Below are positions 12,004 through 23,293 of a stretch of 64,000 nucleotides of DNA, one piece after another (the stretch's first letter is position 1; every line of letters begins with the position of its first letter). The translations under genes and the position numbers were made by a program. The stretch comes from Laburnicola sp. R22_1 (taxonomy: Eukaryota; Ascomycota; Dothideomycetes; Pleosporales; Didymosphaeriaceae), in the NCBI GenBank assembly GCA_014281115.1, contig JACONQ010000012.1, forward strand, positions 1,116,001 through 1,180,000. Direction: 5' to 3'. A model generated the notes under the pieces. That model saw only the letters and a list, made by a program, of their open reading frames with translations, had not been told where the DNA came from and made no database searches.

Positions 12004-14104
12004 TCATTCCATCATCATCATTCTAGTCCTTCTCTTTTGCAGATTTCGCATCCTATTATTATTATTATTTCCAGGACCCAGATACTGGTTTTGTTGATTC
12101 ATGGTACTATACGCGTGCCGCTCGCAGTAGTTACGACCGCCGACCTGGTAATAATCATCTCTTAAGACGATCCGGCAGGTAGAACAAGCAAAGCAGCGGG
12201 GGTGAAACTTCAGCCGCTGGTCCGTCTCAAGGTACTGCCCCTCAATTCCCCGATTGCAAGCTCGGCACAGCGAGCCGTTCAATTGGTGATAGTGCTGCTC
12301 GCAATGAGGAAAATTGTTGAAAACGTAGAATTCCGCCGTAGGGAAGGGGTCCTGGCAGTAGCGGCACACAAAGCATTCCTTGTGGTAGCGACCCGTGAGG
12401 CGTCCGGACGAATCCTTGACCGACTTTCCGAAAATTTCTTCCGAACAGCCGCGGCATCTGCCTTTACTTGCTGCTGTTGGACGACGAACCATCTCACGTT
12501 GTGGTGCGGGCTCTAATCGTGTTTGTGGCGCGCTTACAGCCGCGTTCATTGCTTCCTTCTTTCTGGCTTCGTATAACAATCCCTTTTGGATGGCGGGATC
12601 CAAGGGAGATTCCGGAGCGCCGATATAAGGCGCTTTCGGTGGTTGTAAGAGAGGCTCGGGTGTCTTTGCTCTGCGACTCTCTGGCTGCGGTGGAACTGGC
12701 CTCGGGTCTAGGAACATTTCTGGGCTGACTGTCCTGCGGATGGGCTGCTCCTCGTTGAGATCGTCCGGACGACTAATCTTGGACGCTTGGCGGGAATGGC
12801 TAGCTTCCGATAGGGGAGGGCTTGACCTGGAACTTGCTATACTTCGGAACCCAGAGCTTGCGTACGAATCTTCGGACAATCCTGAATCGGAAGGAGTGTG
12901 CAAAGCGTCGGCTGGGAAGTCTCGCGTATAGCTCAGTACAGGTGGTACAGGTGGCAAGTCGTTCCGTGGCGATACTCCGGGATTGTACGTGCGCGAGGAA
13001 AGCATATAATTAAGTTGTGAATCGATATCGGTAGGGCGTCTAGGAAGCTCCTTGCGTTCTGACAACCGGGCCGGGGGTTCCATTGCATCGCGCGTTTCCT
13101 GTCGCATAGGGAAAGTCTTCGATCGACTATCCTGGCTCACTTTAGATGGCTCGAGAGTGTCCTGTTGAAGGCGCGCAAGAAACGCGTCGATGCCTTCGGC
13201 ACGCTCATCTTTCGGTGGCGGGGGCGGGGGCGGTGGAGCCATGGCTGCGAACGGTCCCATGCCAGGTTTCGGTCTTGACGGTAAACCATAACTGCCATTT
13301 GAGAAGGCCGAGCCCCGCGAAACGTTGGATGTGGCGGATATTCTTGAATTTGACCCAGCCCCATTACTCTTCACACTACCCTGCGTATTCGTTCTCTTGT
13401 GGCCGAATTGTGTCGCGCTGTAGCCTGGCGTACGAGGACCACTAGATGTGCTTGGTCTACGATCATCCGGGCGTCCATCAAAAGGGCCTGGCGCAATCGT
13501 GTCCATACGTTTCACAATACTTTCTCCTCCATTTGTACGTGGGCTTAACGGTGCAAAAAGAGGGCTGGGCTGTGCGTAATTATAATCGTACGAGGGTGAC
13601 GGCTCAAGCCGATCGCTGGCCTTGGCTGTATTGTCCCAGTTCGCGGGAAAGGGAGCAAAGGGTGAGTCCATGTTGGACGGTAGGTCAGCGGAAGGGGATA
13701 AGTGAGATTGTGGCAGAGGGCTCGTTGCGCTGCGGTTCATTGAGTGTTTCCCCGATGCCGGCGAGAGAGCGGAGGGGCTTTTCGGATCGTTATTGCTACT
13801 CATTGGCGACAGGTTATCGGGATAAAATGGTTTGTCTAGCGGAGTTAGTATGACTCAGGGGATCGTGTGCGTGTACAAGTACTCACTGGCAGTATGAGGG
13901 TCTATTCTTGGTGGAGGAGGCATTCGAGCGGATCGTGGCGGACTGTTCCGCCTGTCGTTGAAAGATGCGCCGGCCAAGGTCGCCGCGCGATCCAGCTTCG
14001 ACGAGGTTGGCTGCTCATCTTTGCAGTGACTGCTTAGCTTCTAGGAATCTACTGGGGAAATGGGAAGCTGCACTTACTGTATGATGAGGTGGAAACACAG
14101 ACAT
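12004..14104 (-). CDS. Paxillin-like protein with two C-terminal LIM domains
   Basis: Three minus-strand exons (14104-14078, 14010-13887, 13835-12004) join in phase to 660 residues. The first ~500 residues are Ser/Pro-rich and low in complexity, with a polyproline run (APPPPPPPPK) and many RPxP-type stretches, typical of a disordered scaffold. LIM1 spans ~511-565 (CRGC... HKECFVCRYC... CEQH) and LIM2 ~574-626 (CRAC... HPRCFACSTC... CERH), each with the expected Cys/His zinc ligands. The tail is Asn/Arg/Met-rich. Fungal proteins of this shape (yeast Pxl1 family) act with Rho GTPases and the actomyosin ring at growth and division sites. The start MSVFPPHHT comes from a 27-nt first exon with a GTAAGT donor; a start at 13803 is an alternative. 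Confidence 0.78.
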
Positions 14105-16075
14105 GGTCGGCCAATTGCGAGATTTCGATGCCCACGCCGCAATCTGAACATTTGATGGTAGGCAGGAAACCCTCAGTGGCCATAACGGAGGTGTCGCAAT
14201 GTCAAAGGTTCTCGATTGGCGTGTTCTGAGCGCAATGGAAAAGGGATGGTGTGTTTGTACGTCCAGCGTGTTCTGGAGAGACAGTGTTTGGGTGTTGGTA
14301 TCATGAGCTGGGGTCGATCAATGCTGGCGGAGTCGACCCTGGGCAGCCACCTACGGTAGCAATAGGGCCGATGGATGTCCAAAGCAGTGGCCACTTGCTT
14401 GATGGGGATAAGCGGTGCGGAAATAATGCTGGAACCTATGTGAAGATGGAAACGGGGACTCCTCAGTTGCGGTGATGGAAAGGGCAGAACGATGGGCCAG
14501 GCAAGACGCTATTCCAGACACCGGACGGGCAATCAAAGGTAAAAGAGCAGCAGACGACGACGAGGAGGACGGGTGGCAAGCTGTGGGCTGCAAGGAACGC
14601 GGCGGACCCTGAGCGTGGCGTTGTGCCCTCTTCAGCCGGCGGCTGATGATTTGCCGGACGGTTGGTGTTGGCGTGCACGGGGCAGATGCAGCAGCCACAC
14701 GCGACACACACGGCGACGCAAAGCGCGATGAAACAGCGCGCGCCGGTCTGTCTCGCTGCATGTCGCAAGCGCTGACGATGACGCTGGCGATGGCTGTCTC
14801 TCCAGGCTGCGCGCCTACGATGGCGGCTTTGGACGGCGATTCTCTGCGGAGGCTGGAGGAGCCGGGTCAGGACGGATGGCCAGGGGCACGCACGCCGCAC
14901 AGCCGGGGGGAGCACGGCCATGTCCATGCTCAGGAGAACCATCATCGTTTGCGTGTGATTGGCGCCGTGGGCAGATCGCTTTTGTGCCCGATCGTCGTCG
15001 CAGGGACAACGGCGAACGCCTCCTGCATGAAAGGTACCTCGTTGCGCAACTCGCCGGGTCGAAACCGAACATTTCGTACAAGTCTCAGGTGCGCCGCGCC
15101 CTCCATGGTACGTAGGAGCGTCCGATGTTTCGGACGGACGTCGTGGGGGGTTCGAGAAAAGGCCGTGGCTGACGACATTCACGTCGGCCTCCTTGTCCAC
15201 ACAGGACCACACTGCAACTCTGATTACCTAAGCTCGTTGCGGTTATCCTGGGCACGCACAGCTATACTGTTCTCGGCCTGCCAGCAAACCCGCTGCCAGC
15301 CGTGCGCCGAGGCTCGCGTCACGGTACCCTGCATCCGTCGTTTCGTTGGCGCATTTGCTCATGCACAAACTACAAACAAATTTGACGCTCACCAGGTCTC
15401 AAATCCGTGTTTCGAGCTCGCTCATGACCCGAATCAAGATTGATGGACCCACCCAGGCGACGTTTCCCTCTCGGTGCTCGCCAGGACAAACAGATGCTGC
15501 GGGTATCGCGTGCTTGACGGCCTAAGGCGAATGAGGCTACTTTGGATGCCAAGTGGGACCTGTCACCTGTAGTATGTACATGGCAAACATGGTCCAGTGT
15601 TCGGTACACATCATCGAAAACACGGTACTTCCTGCATGCACGTACAGCAATCAGCTGTGGACCCTCGCAAGTAGAATGAACATTCAAAACTACATCACAT
15701 TGGCTCCATTCTGCACAAGTCATGGACCGCTCCCTCTACGTAAGAGAGTAGACATATTCTTCGCTACGCAGTGCATGCAGAGGGGAAGAGTCTCAGTTGT
15801 TATGGATGGAGACCATGTAGATTATCCTATTGGTATTAAACGCTCCCGAGGACCGGGCTGGCTAGCTCTACACCGCGTAGGGCAGTTTGTACGGTCTGAT
15901 GAGGAAAATTCCCCACGAAAAGGCGGTGGAGTTATGCCTAGTGCGTTGTCACGCGTGCGTAGCTGTGGACTGGTCACTGCTGTTGAGGCCTTCACGTGTG
16001 CCTTTGTGGCTAGCGTATCGATAACGCACCCGCTGGTGCCATTATTGTGCGCCATCGAGAATACCCGAGCCTGCC
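14105..16075. other. Long intergenic region without a supported gene
   Basis: About 2 kb separates the LIM gene start from the INO1 promoter. Long overlapping ORFs on both strands (14646-15443 plus, 15212-14463 minus) lie in GC-rich sequence, have no family motifs and are dominated by Arg, Ala, Thr and Cys, so they are treated as chance ORFs. A CACGTG E-box core is at 15993-15998, 83 bp upstream of the INO1 TATA box. It could bind a bHLH factor like the Ino2/Ino4 pair of yeast, but that role is not shown. Confidence 0.5.
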
Positions 16076-16082
16076 TATATAA
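16076..16082 (+). promoter_or_regulatory. TATA box of INO1
   Basis: The sequence TATATAA lies about 390 bp upstream of the INO1 start codon and about 235 bp upstream of a probable 5'UTR intron. It is the only good TATA element in the upstream region, so transcription likely starts around 16105-16140. Confidence 0.5.
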
Positions 16083-16310
16083 TTGTCGCCCTCGCACGCC
16101 GGACAGTACTTCTTCACCCCTCAAACTCCATCTTACTTTTCAACTGCAGCAACACTTCCTATCTGGTTCAACTCAAAGACTCCTTGCACGGCACGAGCGC
16201 GCCTCACAACATCCTTCACCCACTACCCCTTCGCCGACCACTCATCGTTCACAAGAACACCCCAGGGCCATTGCCCAGATAGTCACCACGTTTTCAAATC
16301 TTCTCAACTC

Positions 16311-16369
16311 GTACGTGCTCCTCTCATCATGGTAATCGCCACCAAGCACACTATCTAATTCTACCGCAG
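16311..16369 (+). other. Probable 5'UTR intron of INO1
   Basis: A 59-nt segment begins GTACGT, contains a CTAAT branch-like site and ends in CCGCAG. It lies in the INO1 leader, downstream of the TATA box and about 105 bp before the start codon. Splicing it out would remove an upstream ATG (16329) that otherwise precedes the INO1 start. Confidence 0.5.
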
Positions 16370-16474
16370 TGTCCACCACCCTTTCGCAGGCCGACGCGCC
16401 TCTCCTTCAGGAGGACCGTCGGATCTTGACCTAGGCTTTTAAACAGCAACCTAGTCAACCAAATTTGAATCAAT

Positions 16475-18137
16475 ATGGCCCCGCACGCTGAAGACGGTGT
16501 CGGCTCTGCGAACAGCGGTGGTGTGACAGCGACGAACCAAGCCAAGGACCTCTTCCTAGTTGACTCTCCCAATGTCGAGTACACAAACGACTTCATCAAG
16601 ACCAAGTACACCTACCGTACCACAGCCGTTTCCAAGAACGCCGACGGCAAGTATGTGGCCGCTCCCAAGGAGACCCTGTACGACTTCAAGGTCGACCGCA
16701 AGATCCCCAAGCTCGGCGTTATGCTTGTCGGCTGGGGCGGCAACAATGGTACCACTGTGACTGCTGGTCTTCTTGCTAATCGTCGTGGTCTGGAGTGGGA
16801 GACCAAGGAAGGCAAGCGCAGTGCCAACTACTACGGCTCCGTTGTCATGGGATCCACGATCAAGCTCGGTGTCGACAATACCACTGGTGAGGACATCAAC
16901 ATTCCTTTCCACGACCTCATGCCCATGGTCCACCCCAACGACCTTGCGGTAGGAGGTTGGGACATCAGCGGAATGAATCTGGCCGAGGCCATGGACCGTG
17001 CCAAGGTCCTCGAACCGTCCTTGAAGTCTCTGGTTCGCAAGGACATGGCCCACATGAAGCCGCTTCCTAGCATCTACTACCCAGACTTCATTGCCGCCAA
17101 CCAGGAGGACCGTGCTGACAACCTCATTCCGGGTACCAAGGCATCCATGGATCATGTTGAACAGATCCGTCAGGATATTCGAGAGTTCAAGGCTGCCAAC
17201 GGCCTCGACAAGGTCATTGTCCAGTGGACTGCCAATACGGAGCGATTTGCCGAGATTTTGCCAGGCGTCAATGACACGGCTGACAATCTCCTCAAGGCTA
17301 TCAAGGACGGTCACGAGGAAGTTTCTCCGTCCACCGTGTTCGCTGTTGCCTGTATCCTGGATAAAGTCCCGTTCATCAATGGCTCTCCTCAGAACACCTT
17401 CGTCCCTGGCGCCATCCAGCTCGCCGAGAAGCACGGCGCATTCATCGGTGGTGATGACTTCAAGTCAGGGCAGACTAAGATGAAGTCTGCTCTTGTCGAC
17501 TTCTTGATCAGCGCAGGCATCAAACTCACCTCGATTGCTAGCTACAACCACCTCGGCAACAATGACGGCAAGAACCTTAGCTCCCAGAAGCAATTCCGCT
17601 CCAAGGAGATTTCCAAGTCCAATGTTGTCGACGACATGGTGGCTGCCAACACTGTCCTGTACAAGGAAGGCGAGCACCCGGATCACACGGTCGTCATCAA
17701 GTACATGCCTGCCGTCGGTGATGACAAGCGTGCTCTTGATGAGTACTACGCCGAGATCTTCTTGGGTGGCCACCAGACCATCAGCATCTTCAATGTTTGC
17801 GAGGATTCCCTCTTGGCTTCTCCTCTGATCATTGACTTGGTCCTTGTCGCCGAGATGATGACCCGCATTCAGTGGAAGGCCAATGGTGCTGACAATGGCC
17901 ATGCGTACGCCGGGTTCCACAGCGTCCTCAGCATCCTCAGTTACATGCTCAAGGTATGCTTCCCACTTTCAAATTGCTAAGTCATATCACTAACTTCATT
18001 AGGCTCCTTTGGCTCCCCCTGGCACTCCGGTCATCAACTCTCTCGCCAAGCAGCGCGCTGCTTTGACGAACATCTTCCGGGCCTGTGTTGGTCTGGAGCC
18101 CGAGGCCGACATGACTTTGGAGCACAAGCTCTTTTAA
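16475..18137 (+). CDS. INO1: Inositol-3-phosphate synthase
   Basis: Two exons (16475-17953 and 18003-18137) give 537 residues, the usual length for this enzyme. It converts glucose 6-phosphate to myo-inositol 3-phosphate with NAD+, the first step of inositol synthesis, in the cytosol. The Rossmann segment [15 protein letters not shown], the [12 protein letters not shown] segment, the [10 protein letters not shown] block, [10 protein letters not shown], and [14 protein letters not shown] with the catalytic lysines are all present. The ~49-nt intron near the 3' end has a GTATGC donor and ATTAG acceptor. The third-position preference for C is strong, as expected for a highly expressed gene. The leader carries a TATA box and a probable intron. 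Confidence 0.96.
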
Positions 18138-18578
18138 GAAGGCGGCCGCCGGTCGCTAGTCTTACCGTTTCGGAGAAACTGTCGCTCTTAGGTGTATGGC
18201 TGATAGTAACACAGCCAGTATGGTACACTTGGCCATGATTCAACTCATGGTCATTGCTCGGGTAAGCCAACGGACGGACATAAACCTATTTGTCCACTTC
18301 CACTCTCTCATTGAGGCTGTAACTAGAATGCAATCTTCTGCACATTGGCCTGTTCTATTCCTCTTTCCTTAATAGTGTTGTGATGATGTTGGCATTGACT
18401 GTATCGTGCCTGCCTCGCCGTCTTGGGCCACTTGCCGAGCGGATGGTTTGCTCCTTCCTCTGCTTTCATGCCCGGTAGTTCTTGCCTGGAAAACACCTCC
18501 AGCCTCCCACTCGATCCTCAACTCAGCCAGTCATGGTCCTTTGATTCTGTATCATCCCAATGCTACCTATCAAACACA
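18138..18578. other. INO1 3' region and promoter of the OB-fold gene
   Basis: The gap is 441 bp. An in-frame ATG at 18423 precedes the preferred start of the next gene at 18579 and would add 52 poorly conserved-looking residues. No other feature is seen. Confidence 0.5.
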
Positions 18579-20145
18579 ATGCCCTCGTCCTCGATTCAGT
18601 CATACTTCTCCTCCTCTTCCCCTACCAAACCCATCCTCGGCGATGGCTTCACACAATCCGAGCGCGAACTACCCCCACATACAACAACTGACTGGACGCC
18701 TGTCCTCGACTACGAAGAGAGTGACATCGCCTCTCTCGAGCCAGGCCCACGCCACCTCACCCTCATGGGCCGCATCGTAAACTTCTATGTGTGTCCGAAG
18801 CCCAGCAAGCGCCCCAGAGCAGCTCAAGGCTGCATCAAGATCATGCTCGCCGACGACACCGGTGCAATGACTATCCGCCTTTGGTACGCCAAGGCAGAAT
18901 ACAAATTGAGGCTGGGACAACTAGTGACGTTGTGGACGGTGCATATCAGCCATGGATACAATGGAGACGGACAACTAGGCCTCGCGCCCAGCGCTGCGCC
19001 GCTTTTCACGAGCATATTCCCTGAGAGCGAGAGGAATTGCCATTTTATGATGCATGAGCGGATTGACGACGGGACCATGTTTAAGAACCCGTTCGGAGCG
19101 AGGAATAGCCCACTGCCAGGGCTTATGACACTGAGAAGTTTCACAGACGGCGGGTTCGACGTTGACGAGTGTAAGCTACTAGTATGCGTGAAGAGCATCG
19201 GGGCGAGGAAAAAGTGTGAGTACATGCCATGGCGATTTGGAGGAGTATGGGATGGATGACTGACGACGAAGCGAGAGTAGTCACCAACAAGAACGGCACC
19301 ACTTCAGAGCTCATCTCTATCGGTGTCTTCGACGACACAGCAGAAGGCTACCTCACCCTCTATGGCGCCGTCTCCACCTCAGCCTCCACCTGGCAGCCTT
19401 CCCGCACCGTCCTCCTCATCGCAAACCCAGGCTGGCGCATCGACAGAATGGCGAAGCTCTCCCTCAACGCAAACACCCAAGTCCACATCGATCCCAACAT
19501 GGCAGACGCCCGGTACGTCCGAGCCCTCGCCCAGCGTCTCACCAAGAAAGAACACGTCAACCCAGCGTTTCCATCCGACGTATTCGATGCAGAAGAAGCC
19601 GAAAACGCAGCACTCAAAGTCCTGTACAAGCTGAGTGAGATTGACGAATTCGCCAGACGGAATCCTAGAGAGAAAGCCGTGGGATATATCAGCGTACTCA
19701 TCACGGAACTCCACATCGTCACAAACTACAAGCGGAGCATGCTAATGAGCACGGAATGCTGCGGTATTCCCTTGTTCGCCAACGCGGTCAGGGCCAAGTG
19801 TTCAAAGTGCGAGCGGGAGAGCACGCTACGCATTAATCCGCGCATAGTAAGCTTGTATACCCCTTTCAAGCGCCCTGGATTCGAAAGATGGCTAACATGA
19901 TATGATACAAGCTCGGCAACGTAATCGACGAAACTGGCCAAATCAGCACGGGGAAACTCATCTTTTCCGACGCAGCCTGGGAACAACTTCTCGGTCGGAC
20001 CGCAGAGCAGCTCGTCACGACTCCGCTAGACGTGATGCGGTACCTCGAGCAGCGGCTCCTCTTCATCAGACTGACGATGGGTTTCGGCCTGTACCTGGGG
20101 ACCGAGGAGATTGGTAGGCTTGCCATATGGTGTGTCAAAATGTGA
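18579..20145 (+). CDS. OB-fold / zinc-ribbon protein related to RPA1 and MEIOB
   Basis: Three exons (18579-19215, 19272-19846, 19912-20145) join in phase to 481 residues. The N-terminus reads MPSSSIQSYF, similar to PCNA-binding PIP boxes at the start of other replication proteins. Residues ~50-130 look like an OB fold (HLTLMGRIVNFYV... IKIMLADDTGAMTIRLW... LRLGQLVTLW). The C-terminal part has a zinc-ribbon-like ECC...KCSKCERE (Cys ~375/376, 389, 392), followed by LGNVIDETGQISTGKLIFSDAAWEQLLG, which matches the pattern of RPA70 DBD-C. The protein probably binds single-stranded DNA in repair, recombination or telomere work; exact orthology is unknown. An alternative 3' end uses a GTGAGC donor at 20142 and would add about 15 residues. 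Confidence 0.65.
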
Positions 20146-20536
20146 GCATCTACGACGTGGAAATGGCCTTGAGTACTGACAGGCAACGTTATGCGTATCT
20201 ACAGGGAGGCCTAATGGTACGTACCATGTCGAATGGAATGTAAGGATGCATGAGAAGGAACATGGTAATGAGCAGACTGGCTTCGAAATAGCATAAAATT
20301 GACATGGCTTTGCAACGAATGGTATACGCTGCACTTCGCTCCCTCCCAAGGACCCCACCGCGCAACGCCGGGAAAAGAATGCACCTCGCATCGATGAAGC
20401 CCAAACCATAACCAAGCAAACCGAACCCACGCCTGGAGCTAACTCCGCATACATCATTCTCATTGCCTGACACGTCGCATGTCCACAAATTGTGAAAACA
20501 GCTTCCTCATAAACAATCAGCTCCTGTTGAGCAATA
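20146..20536. other. Convergent 3' intergenic region
   Basis: The 391 bp between two convergent stop codons holds only short ORFs. Nothing beyond 3' untranslated sequence is suggested. Confidence 0.55.
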
Positions 20537-22411
20537 CTACGACTCATTAAGCACACCCGCCAACCCTCTCAGCACGTCGCCCACGCCGATGCCCTCGCTG
20601 CCTACCTGTGCCTTGCCTTCCTTGTCCCTCTCTTCTAGCCGCTTGCTAGCTGTGCCTAACACGCGATCAGCCACGCGCTCAGCTGTGCCCCGATACTGCT
20701 CGATCTTATGCACACCATCTGCGAAGAGATCGATATTGGGTTCTAGAGCCTTGGAGATCTTCGTGAGGTGTGATTGTAGCGCAGCGGGTGTTGTGTAGGT
20801 AAAGGCTGGGGGTTCGGTCGAGGACTCGGAGGGTTGCGGAGGATGTGATTGTTGGAGTGCGGCGAGTATGGAGGCTTGCGAGGGGTCGAGGAGCGACGTA
20901 TCGATATCGGCGAGCGTTGGGGGAGCTGTTTGTACGGATGGGGGCGCAGGTGGTGGCATTAGGTTCGAGGATGAAGCTAGGGCTTCCCATGCGGCCTTTT
21001 CTTCCTCGAGACTGAGTCAAGTCAGTAAAACTACGTTGCGATTGGGGCACGCCCGCGATGACGTACCGTTTGACCTCTTCTTCTAGTTCCTGAAGCGTGG
21101 CTTTGTTCTTCTCGTTTTGAGGATTTGGCTTCTTGACCACAGTTGGTGGCGCTGTTTCTTCCTGTTGCCTCTGTTAGCCGGCCAATCGAACCACTGTATA
21201 CGATTTTGACATACCCTGCTAAACCAATCTGAAAGCTCCGGTTTATTTGCGAAGTCGTCTATAAGCTCTTGTTGAATAGCTCGCGCTACGACAATGTCAG
21301 CTATACCCCGGCACTCTCCAAAAATATAACCCACCTGCCATGATCGCATTGGCGTTCTTGACGCTTCCTGATGGCTTATCCGGCAGCGCTCTGGACCCAC
21401 ACCATGTCAAGAGCTGCTTCATGCGCCGCGGCTCTGGGAGGCTTTGCTCGATGTACTTGTAGAAATCGCGGATCTCGACTTCCGAGTGGGGCAGCGCTGG
21501 TGTACAATTAGCACGCAGGTCCTGCATACACGCTGCTTCCATGGTGCGCTCACCGTTGGACATCCCACTGTCAATCAGCGAGCTTGCTCTCCTGCCCCTC
21601 AAACCCGTGCTACTTCTCCGGTGTCCATCTTTATTCCCTTTGCGCATTTCCTTGTTGCGCGTGATTACGGGTGTGTCTGCGAAAGGCAGCATGATCTTGG
21701 TCGCGCCTCCTTCGCGCTCCTTAGCCACAAGTAGGTCATCCTGCTTCGGTGTCTGCACGCCTATAGGTGCACTCTTCCGTTCTGGTTGAGACTCGGGCAC
21801 TGGCGCAGTCCGTTTCTTTCTTTCCTTCTCTATCGGCGCGATTTTCTTCGGGTGTTTCGGTGCTGCTTTCGCGCGTTCTGCGCTGCCGTTCACCTGGTCC
21901 AGATGCTCCTTGTCGCCCGACAAACGCGCCGATCGTCTTTTCCTTTGTGGTGCAGACTGCTCAGGTGCGGGCGCAGCAACGGCGTTCTGGTTCTTACGCG
22001 CTGGCGCAGGTTTGGCTGGTTCCTCGGGTATTGGCTCGGGCGCTGGTTGGGCTTTGCTTGTTCGTTTCGAAGTGCGACGCGTGAATTGAAAACCGTCGTC
22101 ATTCTCATCATATGCTGCAGCCGTGTCAGTTTGTCCAGCCCTTCAATTGCATCCCAACTACGCGGTTGCGCGTGAATCAAGCAGCCACCCCGCCTTCAGA
22201 TGGCACCAGTAAGCAACTCACCTGTTTTTGCAGCCTTCTTTGTCGCGCCATTCGTCTTCTTCGCCGTCCCGTTCGTATCCGTCTTCGCTCTTTTCGTAGC
22301 AGGCGCGTCATCGTCCTCAAATGCCGCCCTGGCGCTCCTCCGTCGGCCTGTCGCGCGGTTTGTGGCCATCGAAAGCGGTTGTAGAGGGGATCTCGCGAGA
22401 ACAGCGGTCAT
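20537..22411 (-). CDS. DSN1: Kinetochore MIND/Mis12 complex subunit Dsn1 (Mis13)
   Basis: Five minus-strand exons (22411-22222, 22114-21335, 21285-21215, 21170-21067, 21011-20537) join in phase to 539 residues. The N-terminal ~220 residues are basic and disordered. The Mis13 core follows: LRANCTPALPHSEVEIRDFYKYIEQSLPEPRRMKQLLTWCG, then NAIMAARAIQQELIDDFANKPELSDWFSR, the signature of PF08202 in filamentous fungi. A coiled-coil segment (LQELEEEVKRLEEEKAAWEAL) and a helical C-terminus complete it. Dsn1 joins Mtw1, Nnf1 and Nsl1 in the inner kinetochore and binds CENP-C and Spc24/25. A second in-frame ATG lies 14 codons inside. Basic (S/T)-rich stretches near RRSS may be Aurora B sites, which is inference. 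Confidence 0.88.
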
Positions 22412-23293
22412 GGGTTCGGTTGCTACGTGGTTGCTGGTGGGTGCCGAGGGTGAAGCGCGTGCATGGGCGGTGCGCGGCAACAACACGCGCGATCGTCGGT
22501 TGGGTCCGGGCGAAACGCGAAATTTGATGTTCGGTTCGGTCGTAAGGATTGGGCGATAATTCGAATACTGCTCGCGAGTGTGAAGGGTGGTGTTCGCAGT
22601 CGCACACGGGCTTGGAAGCGGGCAGGCGTCGATGTTTACATGGGGGCGACAGCGGATGGCCAAAGCATTGGCGTTGGGGCTCCTTGGCGTGGAATAAGTC
22701 GCTTAGTAAGACGTGCACATGACCATTGCATCCGTCCTGTCTCGGTTAGCTCGGTGCCCAAAGAGTGCTGTGGCTGGAACCAATCAGAGCAGCAGGCTAG
22801 CCTCCTGACGTAAGTTCCGCAGCCACACCTTCGTGGCTTCTTTTCACGCTCTTTGCTCTCCGTTGCCTGAAATGAGAGCGGCCGTTAGACGCCACGCGGA
22901 GAAGGCCATTTGGAGAAGGAAGATGAGGGGCTTCTTCAGCCGTCTGGAAAATGTGTGGGAAGCGGACAGGGTTGAAGCGCGGGGAAACCGACAGTGAGAT
23001 AATGAAAACTTCATTCGCAGTGCCTTACAAGGAAGGGGACAGCACCGTCGACGTGGCGAACGATCTTTTGACTGCTATCCTGGAGACATTTGAGACACGA
23101 GAAGATTCCCTGTAGCATATAACGCATGTTCATATTTACGGTCAGGCAACAACCCGAACACTCTACACTACTCACTGGCGGATTCTTCAACTACTTGGCG
23201 ACCGACAGACTACAGCACGACCTTGACAACACCTTCGGTCACGACTTACACCCCGAACGCACCGTATAAACACATTCACAACCGGCGTCGAGT
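22412..23293. other. DSN1 promoter and spacer before the pseudogene block
   Basis: About 880 bp without a supported gene. Open frames on both strands near 22412-22800 overlap the DSN1 5' region and look like chance ORFs in GC-rich sequence. Confidence 0.5.

Noticed and set aside
11561..12007. 148-codon minus-strand ORF after the LIM gene.
   Set aside because: Reads as 3' untranslated sequence: Phe/Thr-rich from T-rich runs, no family match, immediately downstream of the LIM stop.
15140..15160. GGGTTCGAGAA, similar to a tRNA B box.
   Set aside because: No matching A box upstream and no cloverleaf.
14463..15443. Long overlapping ORFs on both strands (265 codons plus, 249 codons minus).
   Set aside because: GC-rich sequence with few stops in any frame; neither product shows motifs, hydrophobic pattern or splice logic of a real gene.
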